DNA from: a bacterium
Lineage (GTDB): Bacteria > Bacteroidota > Ignavibacteria > Kapaibacteriales > Kapaibacteriaceae
Direction: 5' to 3'
DNA length: 9,048 bases
NCBI GenBank assembly: GCA_020050895.1
Contig: JAGVJW010000211.1
Location: 1-9,048, forward strand
The notes beneath the pieces were generated by a model. That model was not told where the DNA came from and made no database searches. It saw only the letters and a list, made by a program, of their open reading frames with translations. Made by a program: the position numbers and the translations under genes. Below are positions 1 to 7,850 of this stretch, piece by piece; the stretch's first letter is position 1; each line of letters opens with the position of its first letter.

Positions 1-663
1 AAATTCAATATTGCCTTGATAGTTAGAAGCCTGATCACCTAAATACAGGCGAGCCTGGAAGTTTCCGACGCTAGAGTTGATGGATTGATCATTAATGTTA
101 TGATTCTTCCACTGAACAATGATACATCGGCGCACAGGCTTGATAGTATCGCAATTTTCATCGCGGTCTACATCTATAGCCCAAGAGATTTCCGAAGGCA
201 TATAACCTGCAGCAACGTTGGCAGCTGTTCGCAACCTGTGATCACCCCAGAAAGGTGCAACCACATTATCGGGGTATGAAGCCGAATTGATAAACAATCC
301 TGCTGACTGCTTTGCCGGTACAAGCTTCGTTCCGTCGAAGGTTAAGAAACCGTTAACGCTAACGTAGAATCGACTGAATACCTGTCCGTTGTAGTTGAAC
401 ACATCGGGTGAGGGAATGTTTACGGTAGCGTAACCATCGTCCAAATCGTTTGTGTTCGTCGGTGGCAGAACAAATGCCGATGGCGGCAAGACGTTCTTAG
501 CCAAGAGCGAGGCAGGGCACATGTCGAGATCCCGATAGGGACGTCCAACTACAAGTTCGGGCTGTCCAAACTGGTTGAAGATCTGCTGCGCCAGGCCCTC
601 CACCGCACCGATTACGATTGAACAGAGCACCACTGCCGCGGCAATGAATACCTGTTTTTTCAT
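1..663 (-). CDS. Exported protein with nidogen-like (NIDO-type) domain, N-terminal 221 residues, cut by window edge
   Basis: The frame is open from ATG 661-663 to base 1 with no stop, so the gene continues outside the window. GGAG lies 5 nt before the ATG (plus-strand ctcc at 669-672), which supports this start. Residues 1-25 form a Sec signal peptide: MKKQ, a hydrophobic core from VFIAAAVV to about G19, then GLA with likely cleavage before QQ. Residues 92-221 resemble the NIDO/nidogen extracellular beta-sandwich: VSVNGFLTF (101-109), YPDNVVAPFWGD (130-141), IIVQWKN (181-187), NFQARLY (201-207) and GNIEF (217-221). NIDO domains occur in extracellular matrix and adhesion proteins; binding in this protein is unknown. 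Cysteines at 49, 171 and 180 are exported, and the last two could pair. It follows the giant T9SS cargo gene by 83 nt on the same strand, so it may be a second T9SS substrate, but the C-terminus that would show this is missing. Family assignment is by motif recall only. Confidence 0.88.
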   Translation of the reverse strand, partial: MKKQVFIAAAVVLCSIVIGAVEGLAQQIFNQFGQPELVVGRPYRDLDMCPASLLAKNVLPPSAFVLPPTNTNDLDDGYATVNIPSPDVFNYNGQVFSRFYVSVNGFLTFDGTKLVPAKQSAGLFINSASYPDNVVAPFWGDHRLRTAANVAAGYMPSEISWAIDVDRDENCDTIKPVRRCIIVQWKNHNINDQSINSSVGNFQARLYLGDQASNYQGNIEF

Positions 664-668
664 AAGAA

Positions 669-672
669 CTCC
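669..672 (-). promoter_or_regulatory. Ribosome binding site of the NIDO-type gene
   Basis: The minus strand reads GGAG, then TTCTT, then ATG at 663. It fixes the start of a gene whose other end is outside the window. The leader just upstream is AT-rich (TTAATAATTAT), which should keep the site unstructured. Confidence 0.7.
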
Positions 673-710
673 ATAATTATTAACATGTTCAATTTCGTTG
701 TTCGGAGAGT

Positions 711-733
711 GGGGCCGGCCAAAAGCCGGCCCC
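711..733 (-). terminator. Strong GC hairpin after the giant gene (terminator-like, no U-tract)
   Basis: The minus strand has GGGGCCGGC, a 5-nt loop TTTTG, then GCCGGCCCC: a perfect 9-bp, all-G/C stem beginning 13 nt after the stop of the giant gene. The sequence after it (ACTCTCCGAAC) has no run of T, so it does not fit a classical intrinsic terminator. It could be an attenuator or a 3'-end stabiliser that lowers expression of the NIDO-type gene relative to the giant, or a terminator of a type that needs no U-tract. The stem itself is certain; its role is inferred. Confidence 0.55.
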
Positions 734-746
734 GGACTTTGCGCAT

Positions 747-3700
747 TTATCGTATGAGCACCACTTGATGAGTTGCCGACGTCTTACCATTCGATACACG
801 AATGGTGTACGTTCCACTGGCAACGATACCACGGCTTGATGCTCCATTCCATTCGATGGTCTGAGATCCAGCATCGAACATTCCGTTTGCTAGTGTCTCT
901 ACAAGCGAGCCCTGTGCATCGTACACATCAACCCTAACATTAGATCCAACTGGATTATAGAATGTTATCGAAGTTGATGATGTGAACGGATTCGGTGTTG
1001 CCTTTGTTATCGACATGACATTCGTAATCGTCAGTTGATCATCATCAAGACCTGTTGTGAAGTCATAAAGAATGATGAAACCTTCGATACTAGTGCGATT
1101 GATGACGATTGTGTGGCACTTCTCTGCACCGGAACTATCAATCTCGTGAGTGATATCCGCAGCACTTGTGCCAATACCTGTCTTCATGTTAAATGAGAAC
1201 AACGCACCATTTGAAATGTCGTCGCGAATGTAGTACGATCCCGGAGAATTGACTGTATCCCGCGCAGGAATTTCTGCGGAACACCACGACAATTTTACTG
1301 GGTAGTAATTGGATGCTTGTCCTGTTTCACCACCAGCCTGGAATCGAGCTCGGTAAATAGCTTCACCGGGCGTTGTGGAATGCGGGAAGATGTTTCTCAG
1401 AATTCCGTTCTTGGTTGGGATTGTCCAGCGTGCATCAAACACGTCTGTCGGTGGAACTGGCGGCAGCTCATACTCACAATAGTTAGAATCAAGCTGACCA
1501 AATGATGATGATTCATCACCGCGTGTTGCAATTGCGGTTTGACCTGTACCAAATTCAAGAATCTGGAAGGCACCAAAATTGTTCTCTACTCTTACCTCAG
1601 CTGTGAATCGCGTTGTGTCCGAGATAGCCACTTGATAGGAGATTTCTTCAGATGCTCCCTTACGGTCGGTTACTCGTATCCGGATTGTAACACGGCCGTT
1701 GACAAGCGTCATACCTTTGAGTGATGGCGTTGATACAACAACCTTTTGCGTATCTGCAATCGGACTCGACAGACGATTAGGTGTGAATGTCCACGATCCA
1801 GCAGGATCGATCACTTCGAACGTAAGCTGCTCATTGTCCGCTTGCTTTCGCTTAAGATCCAGATCGGCCACAGTGATTGTGTCCGTGTATGGCTCATTAA
1901 GATCAAAGCACTTAAGGATCGGCGAGGCAAGTAGCTTAGGCTCGTGGTTCACCGCCCTAACAAGTAGGTCAACGGTTGCGATGTCCTTGAGTAAGCCAGC
2001 GTCCTCGACGATAACGGTCACCTGAACCGTTGTGTCGTCGAACGGAAGATCGGTAACTCTTGCCGTACCATACAACAGGCCGCTTTCTGGATTAATCTTC
2101 AGCCACTTCGGCGTAGTCTTGCGCGAAGCGTCAAGAATTATGCTGCCAGCTTCTGGGAAGTACGGGTCGACCGGCACTGAGTCACGCGGATCGTCTTGAT
2201 AGACGAGTTCGAATGTGTGCTTCTGACCCCAGTTCGGATCGTAAATTTTTATAGTGCGCGCCGAATCAAGAAGAACCAGGTTGTAGTCTGTGTCTTCAAC
2301 AGCTTCGACCAATGATAACGTTTCAATCTTTGGCTGAACGTTTACAAACACTCGACGCGTAAGTGTGTTGATTCCTCCGTGACCATCATTAACAATGATC
2401 GAAACGACTGAATCCGTATTGAGATCACGCCAACGTGGATCAAATGGTGGCGCATCATTGATAGGCTTCAGAATCTGACGTGCCTCTGCATCCGAAATGC
2501 GGATGTTGATTTTACCACTTGTTGTAAAGTCGACAGCATTAGGATCAACATTTCCACTCGCGTTAAACTGTCGCATGTACTGTGGCGACATCCAGACTGG
2601 ACGCGCAATCACAAGTTCATCCAACGTTGTATCGCCAGGTGTGTCACGAACTATTGTTGAAAGGAAGCCATAGGCCGTCTTGCCATAGCGGTAGTCCCAT
2701 GGGCCATACTTCTGTACAACATACCGATTTGCGTCAACTGCGGCCATGTCTTCATACTCGTCATCGGTATTAACGTCGAGCTTGAATCTTAGAGAGTCAG
2801 TCAGGTTTGCCACAAACTGAACATTCAAACTATCGTTCTGATTCTGTGCCGGATCATTATACACTTCATCTAAAATGTTATCCGGAGCAACGAGCATGCG
2901 AGCTACGCGCGACTCAGTCGGCGTCATTCGTAGTGTATCCAGGAATGTATCGTTACGAAACGTGTTTGTGTCTGTAGTGGTTGGGTCCAGCACAATCATC
3001 AGCGGAGAGCCAAGCATTCTGGTATACTGCGGACCTGTTCTTCCAGGCTTGAATGCCCATAGGAATCTCGGCATGCTGTCAACCACATGAATTCTGAATT
3101 TGTACGACGTGGTGTCAAGCCATCCAAAATTGACTGTGTCTTGCTGTAAGAACCGGGCATTAGTGTTGTCGGGATTGCGTTGGTCCAATGGAAGAGCATT
3201 GTTGTCGTACTCTTCTGCATGGAAGTATTTCGGATAGAGATACAGCCAGTGCGAGATTACTTCCTCAGAAATTCCGGACTTGCGTAGTGAATCAACCATC
3301 TCGATGGTCGGTGGGAAGTTCTTTGCCACAACTTCGACTTCTTCACCACCCGGAACGATGTATGGATTAATTGGGCGACCACGCAGGAAACGATAACCAA
3401 CAGCACCCCAAGATGTATTATTGGCATTTCCAACTGTAACCAGCGTATCGCGAAGCCAATACTTGAGAGCAGAGTTGTTGTCGGTAATCATCCAGAAGTA
3501 CGACAATTGAGATCCCTGTGTAGAATCCATGATTACTCGTGGATCGTAAAGAAGGTTAGGATCTACTGCCGTGATGTTGAAAATTGAATCTCTCTCTTCC
3601 CAGTTACGCGACGGAATTGGAGTTCCAGCAGAGTCGGCTGGATACGAACCGGGCTCGTTAAACCACGGATCTTTACCCGGACGTGTTGACTGCAGTGCTG

Positions 3701-6700
3701 TGATTGGGGTGTAAAGTCTGTTCTCAGTAATAAATACCCGGTTTCTCATTTCTGGGTGAATCAGCGGAGAGTTGGCAAGTGTATCGCCAGAACCCGTGAA
3801 CACCGGAGGAACTGTTGTATTGCTTACACTGAAGGTTAACGCACCGTTGAGCGCGTCTACAACACCGTTCTTCCACAATACCGTTCTAGAAACAACTAAA
3901 ACATTGTCTCCTTCGCGAACCGGAAGTGCGCGGAATCTCTCACCACCATAATATGTTTCCTTGCCCTCATTGGATGTGGGCAGTGAAGGACGGTTACCTA
4001 AACGGAAGCCCGGTCCACCAAGCTCTCCGGCAATAGCCGATCCATCCCACCTGCGTCCTGACAGAGCAGCAGAGTCTTCTGCAATAGCGTTGTCTGCAAT
4101 GTAAGAGAGTAGCGTTGCGCCCGAGCCATAGGTTGCCAGACCTTCGTATGCACGACGGATGTTGGGATCGCCACCGTTTGTCGAATCGGGTACGAGTTCA
4201 ACGCGTGCACGGAATATTGTGTCGGTCTTCGTTTTCTGACGCATGTTGACCCGGATGTAATCACCCGTTCGTTCGTTGATCACGAAGAACACTGTCTCGT
4301 TAAACGCTCGCTGATCGTTGTTGCTGATTTCAGATGTCTGACTATAGTCAGCACGCGTTTCGAGGAACACTGGGTATGCAATTGGGTGATCGCCTACAAA
4401 TTCTGTCTGCACCTTTCCAATGTGGTCATACAGCTCAGCATCGTATGGGTCGCGCGTCATGCGCTTCACATACTTGCCAAACGAAGGCTTCGTAGCATCG
4501 CTGTACAATACCAGTGTTGGTGGAATTCCGACAGAAAAATCTTCGATCGGTGCCATACGCCGCCGCGAATAGTCAGCGGTTTTAATATCAGTACCCTTGT
4601 CAAAGATGTCGTAGATGCGACCTTCTTGCAACAGCGTGTCCGGAATCGTCCATGTAGGCACGGGCTTGTAAGTAATGCGCCACGTTGATTCGAACGGACC
4701 TTGCTCTGTTGTGTTATTGATTGAGTTGCGTACGAAACGCATGTGCGTCTTACCATTCCCCCCTACAAAGAATGTTTCCTGAACACGCTGGAATGTATTG
4801 TTAGCAGAAAGCGGAAGAATGGTGTTCACGTTCGCTTCTGTGCGGCCCCAATAGTTGCCGCGTAGAGTGTCGACGCCACCGAATCCGATTCCCGTTGTGC
4901 CAGCCAAAACACCCTTTGTATCCTGAGCATCTGGCACGCGGATCGTGAATCGAGCATCATTGTCATAAATCGAGTTTGCGGCAAATCCATAGGAATTCCA
5001 TGGAAGGGGGCCAACAACTTCACCGTATAGGATGGCTCCTGCAAGGTCGCTTGATGCCGGATTCTCTGATCCAACCTTCGGGCCATCGATGGTATCGTTC
5101 TGACGTCCAATCTCAGATGTTGCTCTGTTGTTGGTTACGAAGCAACGCTGGAATGCCAGCTTGAGATCGTAATTGTCCGAGTAAACAGCAGCTCCCGTGA
5201 ATGCAACGTTTCCTTGAATGCGAACTCGGTCGAATGCAAATGTGTCAACGCGAACCCGTACGCTGTCAAGGATGTATAATGCACCCCCTAAGCCCGTACC
5301 GTTTTCGCGAAGTGTTGTACCACCGTGTACTACATCAACGTCGCCTTGCTGAGTTGTCCCGGATCCCATACGGTTCGGGTTTTCCGTTGCGATGTTGTCG
5401 TAGAACCGCGTTAACATCCGCTCGTCTGCCTTTGGCGCAGTTGTTTGGAATGTAAACACATCATTTCTCGATGAGTAACCTGTTGCAACTCCATTGGGTG
5501 CATAGGTAATTTCATCAAGATCGGTAACCATAAAGCGTTTGCGTGTTAGAGTATCGGGAGTAACAACTGCAATACCGCCGCCATTACCATTTAACGCTCT
5601 GTTCGAGCGGAATTCGACACCCTTCACAACAGTCAGATCAGCGTTGATGGTATACAAACCACCGCCACCGCGCACGTTTGGTAACAGAGTATCGTTTACA
5701 TCACCAGCAGTGTTGTTTACAAAGGATCCCCTTACAAATCGAAGCGCTCTTCTATTGATAGGTAGGTTCTGTGCAAGTTCAACTGAAATACCGCCGCCAT
5801 AGTATCCCGCCGTGTTGTTCGTGACTTCGATACCATAGTTAGATCCGTAGGTCCAAAGTGGTCCGCTTACTCCGCCTGCACCATAAAGGTACATATTGCG
5901 GCCTGTGTGGACGGCGCCACCGGATGCGGTTGCTTTGTTATCCTTGAATTTGATGTTGAAACCGTAATTGCGCGCATTGATAATTCCATCGGAGCCACCA
6001 ATGTGCGGAGAAACTGAAACATCGCTGGTACCGGTGCTAACGTAGACGGCACCTCCGCGTCCTGAAGAATTACTCAGGAAGTGAGTAGGTGGATTGTTAT
6101 CCAAATTGCCGCGAATCTGCGTTTGCAGAGCACCGGCCGATGCATAGATAGCGCCACCGTGTGAGTACGTGGCATTGGAATTCACCAAATTGGAAATGCC
6201 AAGGTTTGGAATGTATGGCACCTTGGTCATGTTGCTTGTGTACCGACCAGCAAATATTACGCTGGTTTGGTCACCCACATATACGGCACCTCCACGAGCA
6301 CCGTTAGTACGTGTGTTTCCGACTGCCGTACTCGGCTGCCGGTTCTCAGCATAGTTGCTTGTAAACTCAATTGTGTCCTTACCCTGAACGTCGTTGATAC
6401 CTAAACCAACAATCATAGGTGTGCGACCCGAAATATAAACCGCACCACCAAAGGCATCATTTTTCTGAGACCTCGTTGCATTCTGGAAAACAGTCGCTGG
6501 ACGGTCGACATCTGTTACTACACGAATGCCACCGATCTGAACGGTGTCTACATCAGACAAGAGAGCGCGGTTACCAATAAATCGCATCTGACGGATGCGA
6601 CCGAGATACAACGCTAAACGTCCATCGTCTACAGACTGACGTTGCGTAGAAGTAAGTGCTGGCTCGGCACCCGAAGTATGCAGCAAGTCTATGGCACGCA

Positions 6701-7748
6701 GCTGCTGATCGTACGGCTGCGCATTCCAAGGGCTTGTAAGGAAAGGATTAGTTTCCGCTACATAGATGGGCAAGGTGTTTGTATTAACCGTTGGATACAA
6801 CTGGAGCGATGAACCCGTATACTGATCTACCGGTGCCTGCAGTATCTGAAGAGCACCTGCATGGTAACGGGCCATGTTGTTACGGAAGTTGCAGCCCACA
6901 ATCCACGTTCTAACTGAAAAGGTTGTGATGGCTCCACCACTTCCGTTTGTTGCCCTTAGAAGATTGTCGTTGGCTGTCTCTGCACTAGCACGAGTAAACA
7001 GGCTTCCTGATGAATTTGCCCAGTAAATGGGCTCGTTATCCACCGTTGTGTCCTTCCTGAAATTCAGGAAATCCACATCGCGGAAGAAGGCAGCATCAGC
7101 ACCCGGAAGAATGATGATGTGACCCCACTCGCGAGAGAAATTGTTCACGTCGCCCGCAATGAACGTAATACGTCCGGGACGAACATTGATCGGATTTCCA
7201 CTTACGCGGAACCAGGGGTTTAACCTGATTGCCGATATCACACCGCCCAACTCCAAGCGGGCAGCCTTATAAATGACAGCTTCTGCCGGCGTGAGATTCT
7301 GCAGATTCGGATCTGAACCAACATCTACATTGAATATCGTGCCGTACTTGCTAGAGTGAATTGTCGGCTCGGTATAGATCGTCGATGTTAACACTCCAGG
7401 TGCACCGAAATAGGCAGGATCGTCGTAACCAGTGTACGGCGGCTGCAAAGCGTTAGCAGCATTCGGGTTATAAGTCGCTGAAGCGCGACCATCTGCCAAT
7501 ATCCGACCACCGACAGAGTCAATCAGACGCCCATTCGGCAGAAATTCGATCCGTGTACCCGGCTCAATGACCAGCGTACCGCCGATGGTATAGGTGCCGC
7601 TGATCCGGTAAATGGTGTCGCGTGTGAACACACGTACCACTCCCGGAGATAGGCTTCCGCGCACCTCCACGTAGTCCTGTGCCTGAACTACAGAAAGTGC
7701 TGCGGTTACCGCTAGCAGCAGGCTGCTTAGACGAAACCAACGTTGCAT
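747..7748 (-). CDS. Giant T9SS-exported surface protein with Pmp-like beta-helix repeats, cadherin/Ig-like domains and type A sorting domain
   Basis: This 2,333-aa protein starts at ATG 7746-7748, where GGAGG precedes by 4 nt and a signal peptide begins at once (MQRWFRLSSLLLAV..., cleavage near VQA|Q at residue 23). The frame is open 30 codons further, to 7838, but those residues are charged and precede the signal peptide. Domains in order: (a) residues about 50-970, right-handed beta-helix, opening with TLVIEPGTRIEF near 57 and ending near NYWG at about 967. It carries about 12 repeats of a chlamydial-Pmp type, FxxN (FTSN, FLSN, FKDN, FVNN, FRSN, FYDN) followed by GGAVY, GGAIY, GGGI or GGALY, spaced about 30-50 residues between 430 and 730. 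(b) About 970-1800, mostly unassigned, ending in VNDGHGG, which looks cadherin-like. (c) About 1810-1935, He_PIG/cadherin-like domain with PKWLKINPESGLLYG around W1882. (d) About 1935-2045, a second Ig/cadherin-like domain. (e) About 2060-2240, a beta-rich module containing ELPPVPPTDVFDARW. (f) About 2250-2333, T9SS type A sorting domain: PNPF at 2252-2255, VDVYDAQGSLV, WNGASSRG, ASGTYTIRV, ending VVLIR. Export through Sec then T9SS to the surface is established for this C-terminal family. Adhesion or surface-layer function is inference. No catalytic motif was recognised. No frameshift was seen over 7 kb. Confidence 0.95.
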   Translation of the reverse strand: MQRWFRLSSLLLAVTAALSVVQAQDYVEVRGSLSPGVVRVFTRDTIYRISGTYTIGGTLVIEPGTRIEFLPNGRLIDSVGGRILADGRASATYNPNAANALQPPYTGYDDPAYFGAPGVLTSTIYTEPTIHSSKYGTIFNVDVGSDPNLQNLTPAEAVIYKAARLELGGVISAIRLNPWFRVSGNPINVRPGRITFIAGDVNNFSREWGHIIILPGADAAFFRDVDFLNFRKDTTVDNEPIYWANSSGSLFTRASAETANDNLLRATNGSGGAITTFSVRTWIVGCNFRNNMARYHAGALQILQAPVDQYTGSSLQLYPTVNTNTLPIYVAETNPFLTSPWNAQPYDQQLRAIDLLHTSGAEPALTSTQRQSVDDGRLALYLGRIRQMRFIGNRALLSDVDTVQIGGIRVVTDVDRPATVFQNATRSQKNDAFGGAVYISGRTPMIVGLGINDVQGKDTIEFTSNYAENRQPSTAVGNTRTNGARGGAVYVGDQTSVIFAGRYTSNMTKVPYIPNLGISNLVNSNATYSHGGAIYASAGALQTQIRGNLDNNPPTHFLSNSSGRGGAVYVSTGTSDVSVSPHIGGSDGIINARNYGFNIKFKDNKATASGGAVHTGRNMYLYGAGGVSGPLWTYGSNYGIEVTNNTAGYYGGGISVELAQNLPINRRALRFVRGSFVNNTAGDVNDTLLPNVRGGGGLYTINADLTVVKGVEFRSNRALNGNGGGIAVVTPDTLTRKRFMVTDLDEITYAPNGVATGYSSRNDVFTFQTTAPKADERMLTRFYDNIATENPNRMGSGTTQQGDVDVVHGGTTLRENGTGLGGALYILDSVRVRVDTFAFDRVRIQGNVAFTGAAVYSDNYDLKLAFQRCFVTNNRATSEIGRQNDTIDGPKVGSENPASSDLAGAILYGEVVGPLPWNSYGFAANSIYDNDARFTIRVPDAQDTKGVLAGTTGIGFGGVDTLRGNYWGRTEANVNTILPLSANNTFQRVQETFFVGGNGKTHMRFVRNSINNTTEQGPFESTWRITYKPVPTWTIPDTLLQEGRIYDIFDKGTDIKTADYSRRRMAPIEDFSVGIPPTLVLYSDATKPSFGKYVKRMTRDPYDAELYDHIGKVQTEFVGDHPIAYPVFLETRADYSQTSEISNNDQRAFNETVFFVINERTGDYIRVNMRQKTKTDTIFRARVELVPDSTNGGDPNIRRAYEGLATYGSGATLLSYIADNAIAEDSAALSGRRWDGSAIAGELGGPGFRLGNRPSLPTSNEGKETYYGGERFRALPVREGDNVLVVSRTVLWKNGVVDALNGALTFSVSNTTVPPVFTGSGDTLANSPLIHPEMRNRVFITENRLYTPITALQSTRPGKDPWFNEPGSYPADSAGTPIPSRNWEERDSIFNITAVDPNLLYDPRVIMDSTQGSQLSYFWMITDNNSALKYWLRDTLVTVGNANNTSWGAVGYRFLRGRPINPYIVPGGEEVEVVAKNFPPTIEMVDSLRKSGISEEVISHWLYLYPKYFHAEEYDNNALPLDQRNPDNTNARFLQQDTVNFGWLDTTSYKFRIHVVDSMPRFLWAFKPGRTGPQYTRMLGSPLMIVLDPTTTDTNTFRNDTFLDTLRMTPTESRVARMLVAPDNILDEVYNDPAQNQNDSLNVQFVANLTDSLRFKLDVNTDDEYEDMAAVDANRYVVQKYGPWDYRYGKTAYGFLSTIVRDTPGDTTLDELVIARPVWMSPQYMRQFNASGNVDPNAVDFTTSGKINIRISDAEARQILKPINDAPPFDPRWRDLNTDSVVSIIVNDGHGGINTLTRRVFVNVQPKIETLSLVEAVEDTDYNLVLLDSARTIKIYDPNWGQKHTFELVYQDDPRDSVPVDPYFPEAGSIILDASRKTTPKWLKINPESGLLYGTARVTDLPFDDTTVQVTVIVEDAGLLKDIATVDLLVRAVNHEPKLLASPILKCFDLNEPYTDTITVADLDLKRKQADNEQLTFEVIDPAGSWTFTPNRLSSPIADTQKVVVSTPSLKGMTLVNGRVTIRIRVTDRKGASEEISYQVAISDTTRFTAEVRVENNFGAFQILEFGTGQTAIATRGDESSSFGQLDSNYCEYELPPVPPTDVFDARWTIPTKNGILRNIFPHSTTPGEAIYRARFQAGGETGQASNYYPVKLSWCSAEIPARDTVNSPGSYYIRDDISNGALFSFNMKTGIGTSAADITHEIDSSGAEKCHTIVINRTSIEGFIILYDFTTGLDDDQLTITNVMSITKATPNPFTSSTSITFYNPVGSNVRVDVYDAQGSLVETLANGMFDAGSQTIEWNGASSRGIVASGTYTIRVSNGKTSATHQVVLIR
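5010..6895 (-). repeat. Pmp-like FxxN / GGA(I,V,L)Y protein repeat array within the giant gene
   Basis: Within the giant protein, from about residue 286 to 910, a short pattern recurs: an aromatic/xx/N element (FRNN, FIGN, FTSN, YTSN, FLSN, FKDN, VTNN, FVNN, FRSN, FYDN, IQGN, FVTN), usually followed within 6-20 residues by a small-Gly turn and a hydrophobic strand (AGALQI, GGAVYI, GGAVYV, GGAIYA, GGAVYV, GGAVHT, GGGISV, GGGLYT, GGGIAV, GGALYI, GAAVYS, AGAILY). This pairing is diagnostic of chlamydial polymorphic membrane protein repeats and of parallel beta-helices with stacked coils. The copies are diverged in sequence, so this is an old array and not a recent tandem duplication. Confidence 0.8.
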
Positions 7749-7752
7749 ACAA

Positions 7753-7757
7753 CCTCC
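7753..7757 (-). promoter_or_regulatory. Ribosome binding site that decides the start of the giant gene
   Basis: The minus strand reads TGGAGG, then TTGT, then ATG at 7748. This is a near-perfect Shine-Dalgarno match, it lies directly before a signal peptide, and no comparable site precedes the longer in-frame start at 7838. That upstream start sits inside a hairpin (7828-7842). Confidence 0.75.
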
Positions 7758-7827
7758 AGTTGTAAAAACCTTATGCATTTGAATTGTTTGCTTTGTTTTC
7801 AAATTCATTTTCATTTCAATGCGAGTA

Positions 7828-7842
7828 GGGCATAGCATGCCC
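7828..7842 (-). terminator. Hairpin after the TPR gene (terminator-like, no U-tract)
   Basis: The minus strand has GGGCAT, loop GCT, ATGCCC: a perfect 6-bp stem starting 8 nt after the TAG stop of the TPR gene and preceded by two more G. The following bases (TACTCGCATTG) contain no T-run. The rest of this 102-nt gap (7749-7850) is AT-rich with an A-rich purine bias on the coding strand. It may hold the promoter of the giant gene, but I could not find a convincing -33/-7 pair; TGAATTTG at 7802-7809 has one mismatch to TAnnTTTG and no matching upstream TTTG. Confidence 0.45.
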
Positions 7843-7850
7843 CCGCTTCG

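Noticed and set aside
85..279. Plus-strand 64-codon frame at the window start
   Set aside because: It is antisense to the NIDO-type gene, whose open frame and motifs explain this region.
661..663. Lipoprotein interpretation of the NIDO-type protein because of Cys14 in its leader
   Set aside because: The residues before Cys14 are V-V-L, which do not fit a lipobox; the Cys lies in the middle of the hydrophobic core and a normal cleavage site follows at residue 25.
1699..2025. Plus-strand 108-codon frame, the longest antisense frame in the window
   Set aside because: Fully antisense to the cadherin/Ig-like part of the giant protein, whose frame is clearly real; Ser/Thr-rich composition is expected from the opposite strand.
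4386..4756. Overlapping plus- and minus-strand frames of about 100 codons inside the giant gene
   Set aside because: Both are out of frame with the giant protein, lack a ribosome site and show no family features.
5010..6895. Recent tandem DNA duplication as the origin of the Pmp-like repeats
   Set aside because: The repeats share only short amino-acid motifs; the DNA between copies differs throughout, so no nucleotide-level tandem repeat is visible.
7749..7838. In-frame 30-codon N-terminal extension of the giant protein (ATG 7838)
   Set aside because: The signal peptide would be pushed to residue 31, no ribosome site precedes that ATG, the ATG lies inside a hairpin, and GGAGG sits before ATG 7748.
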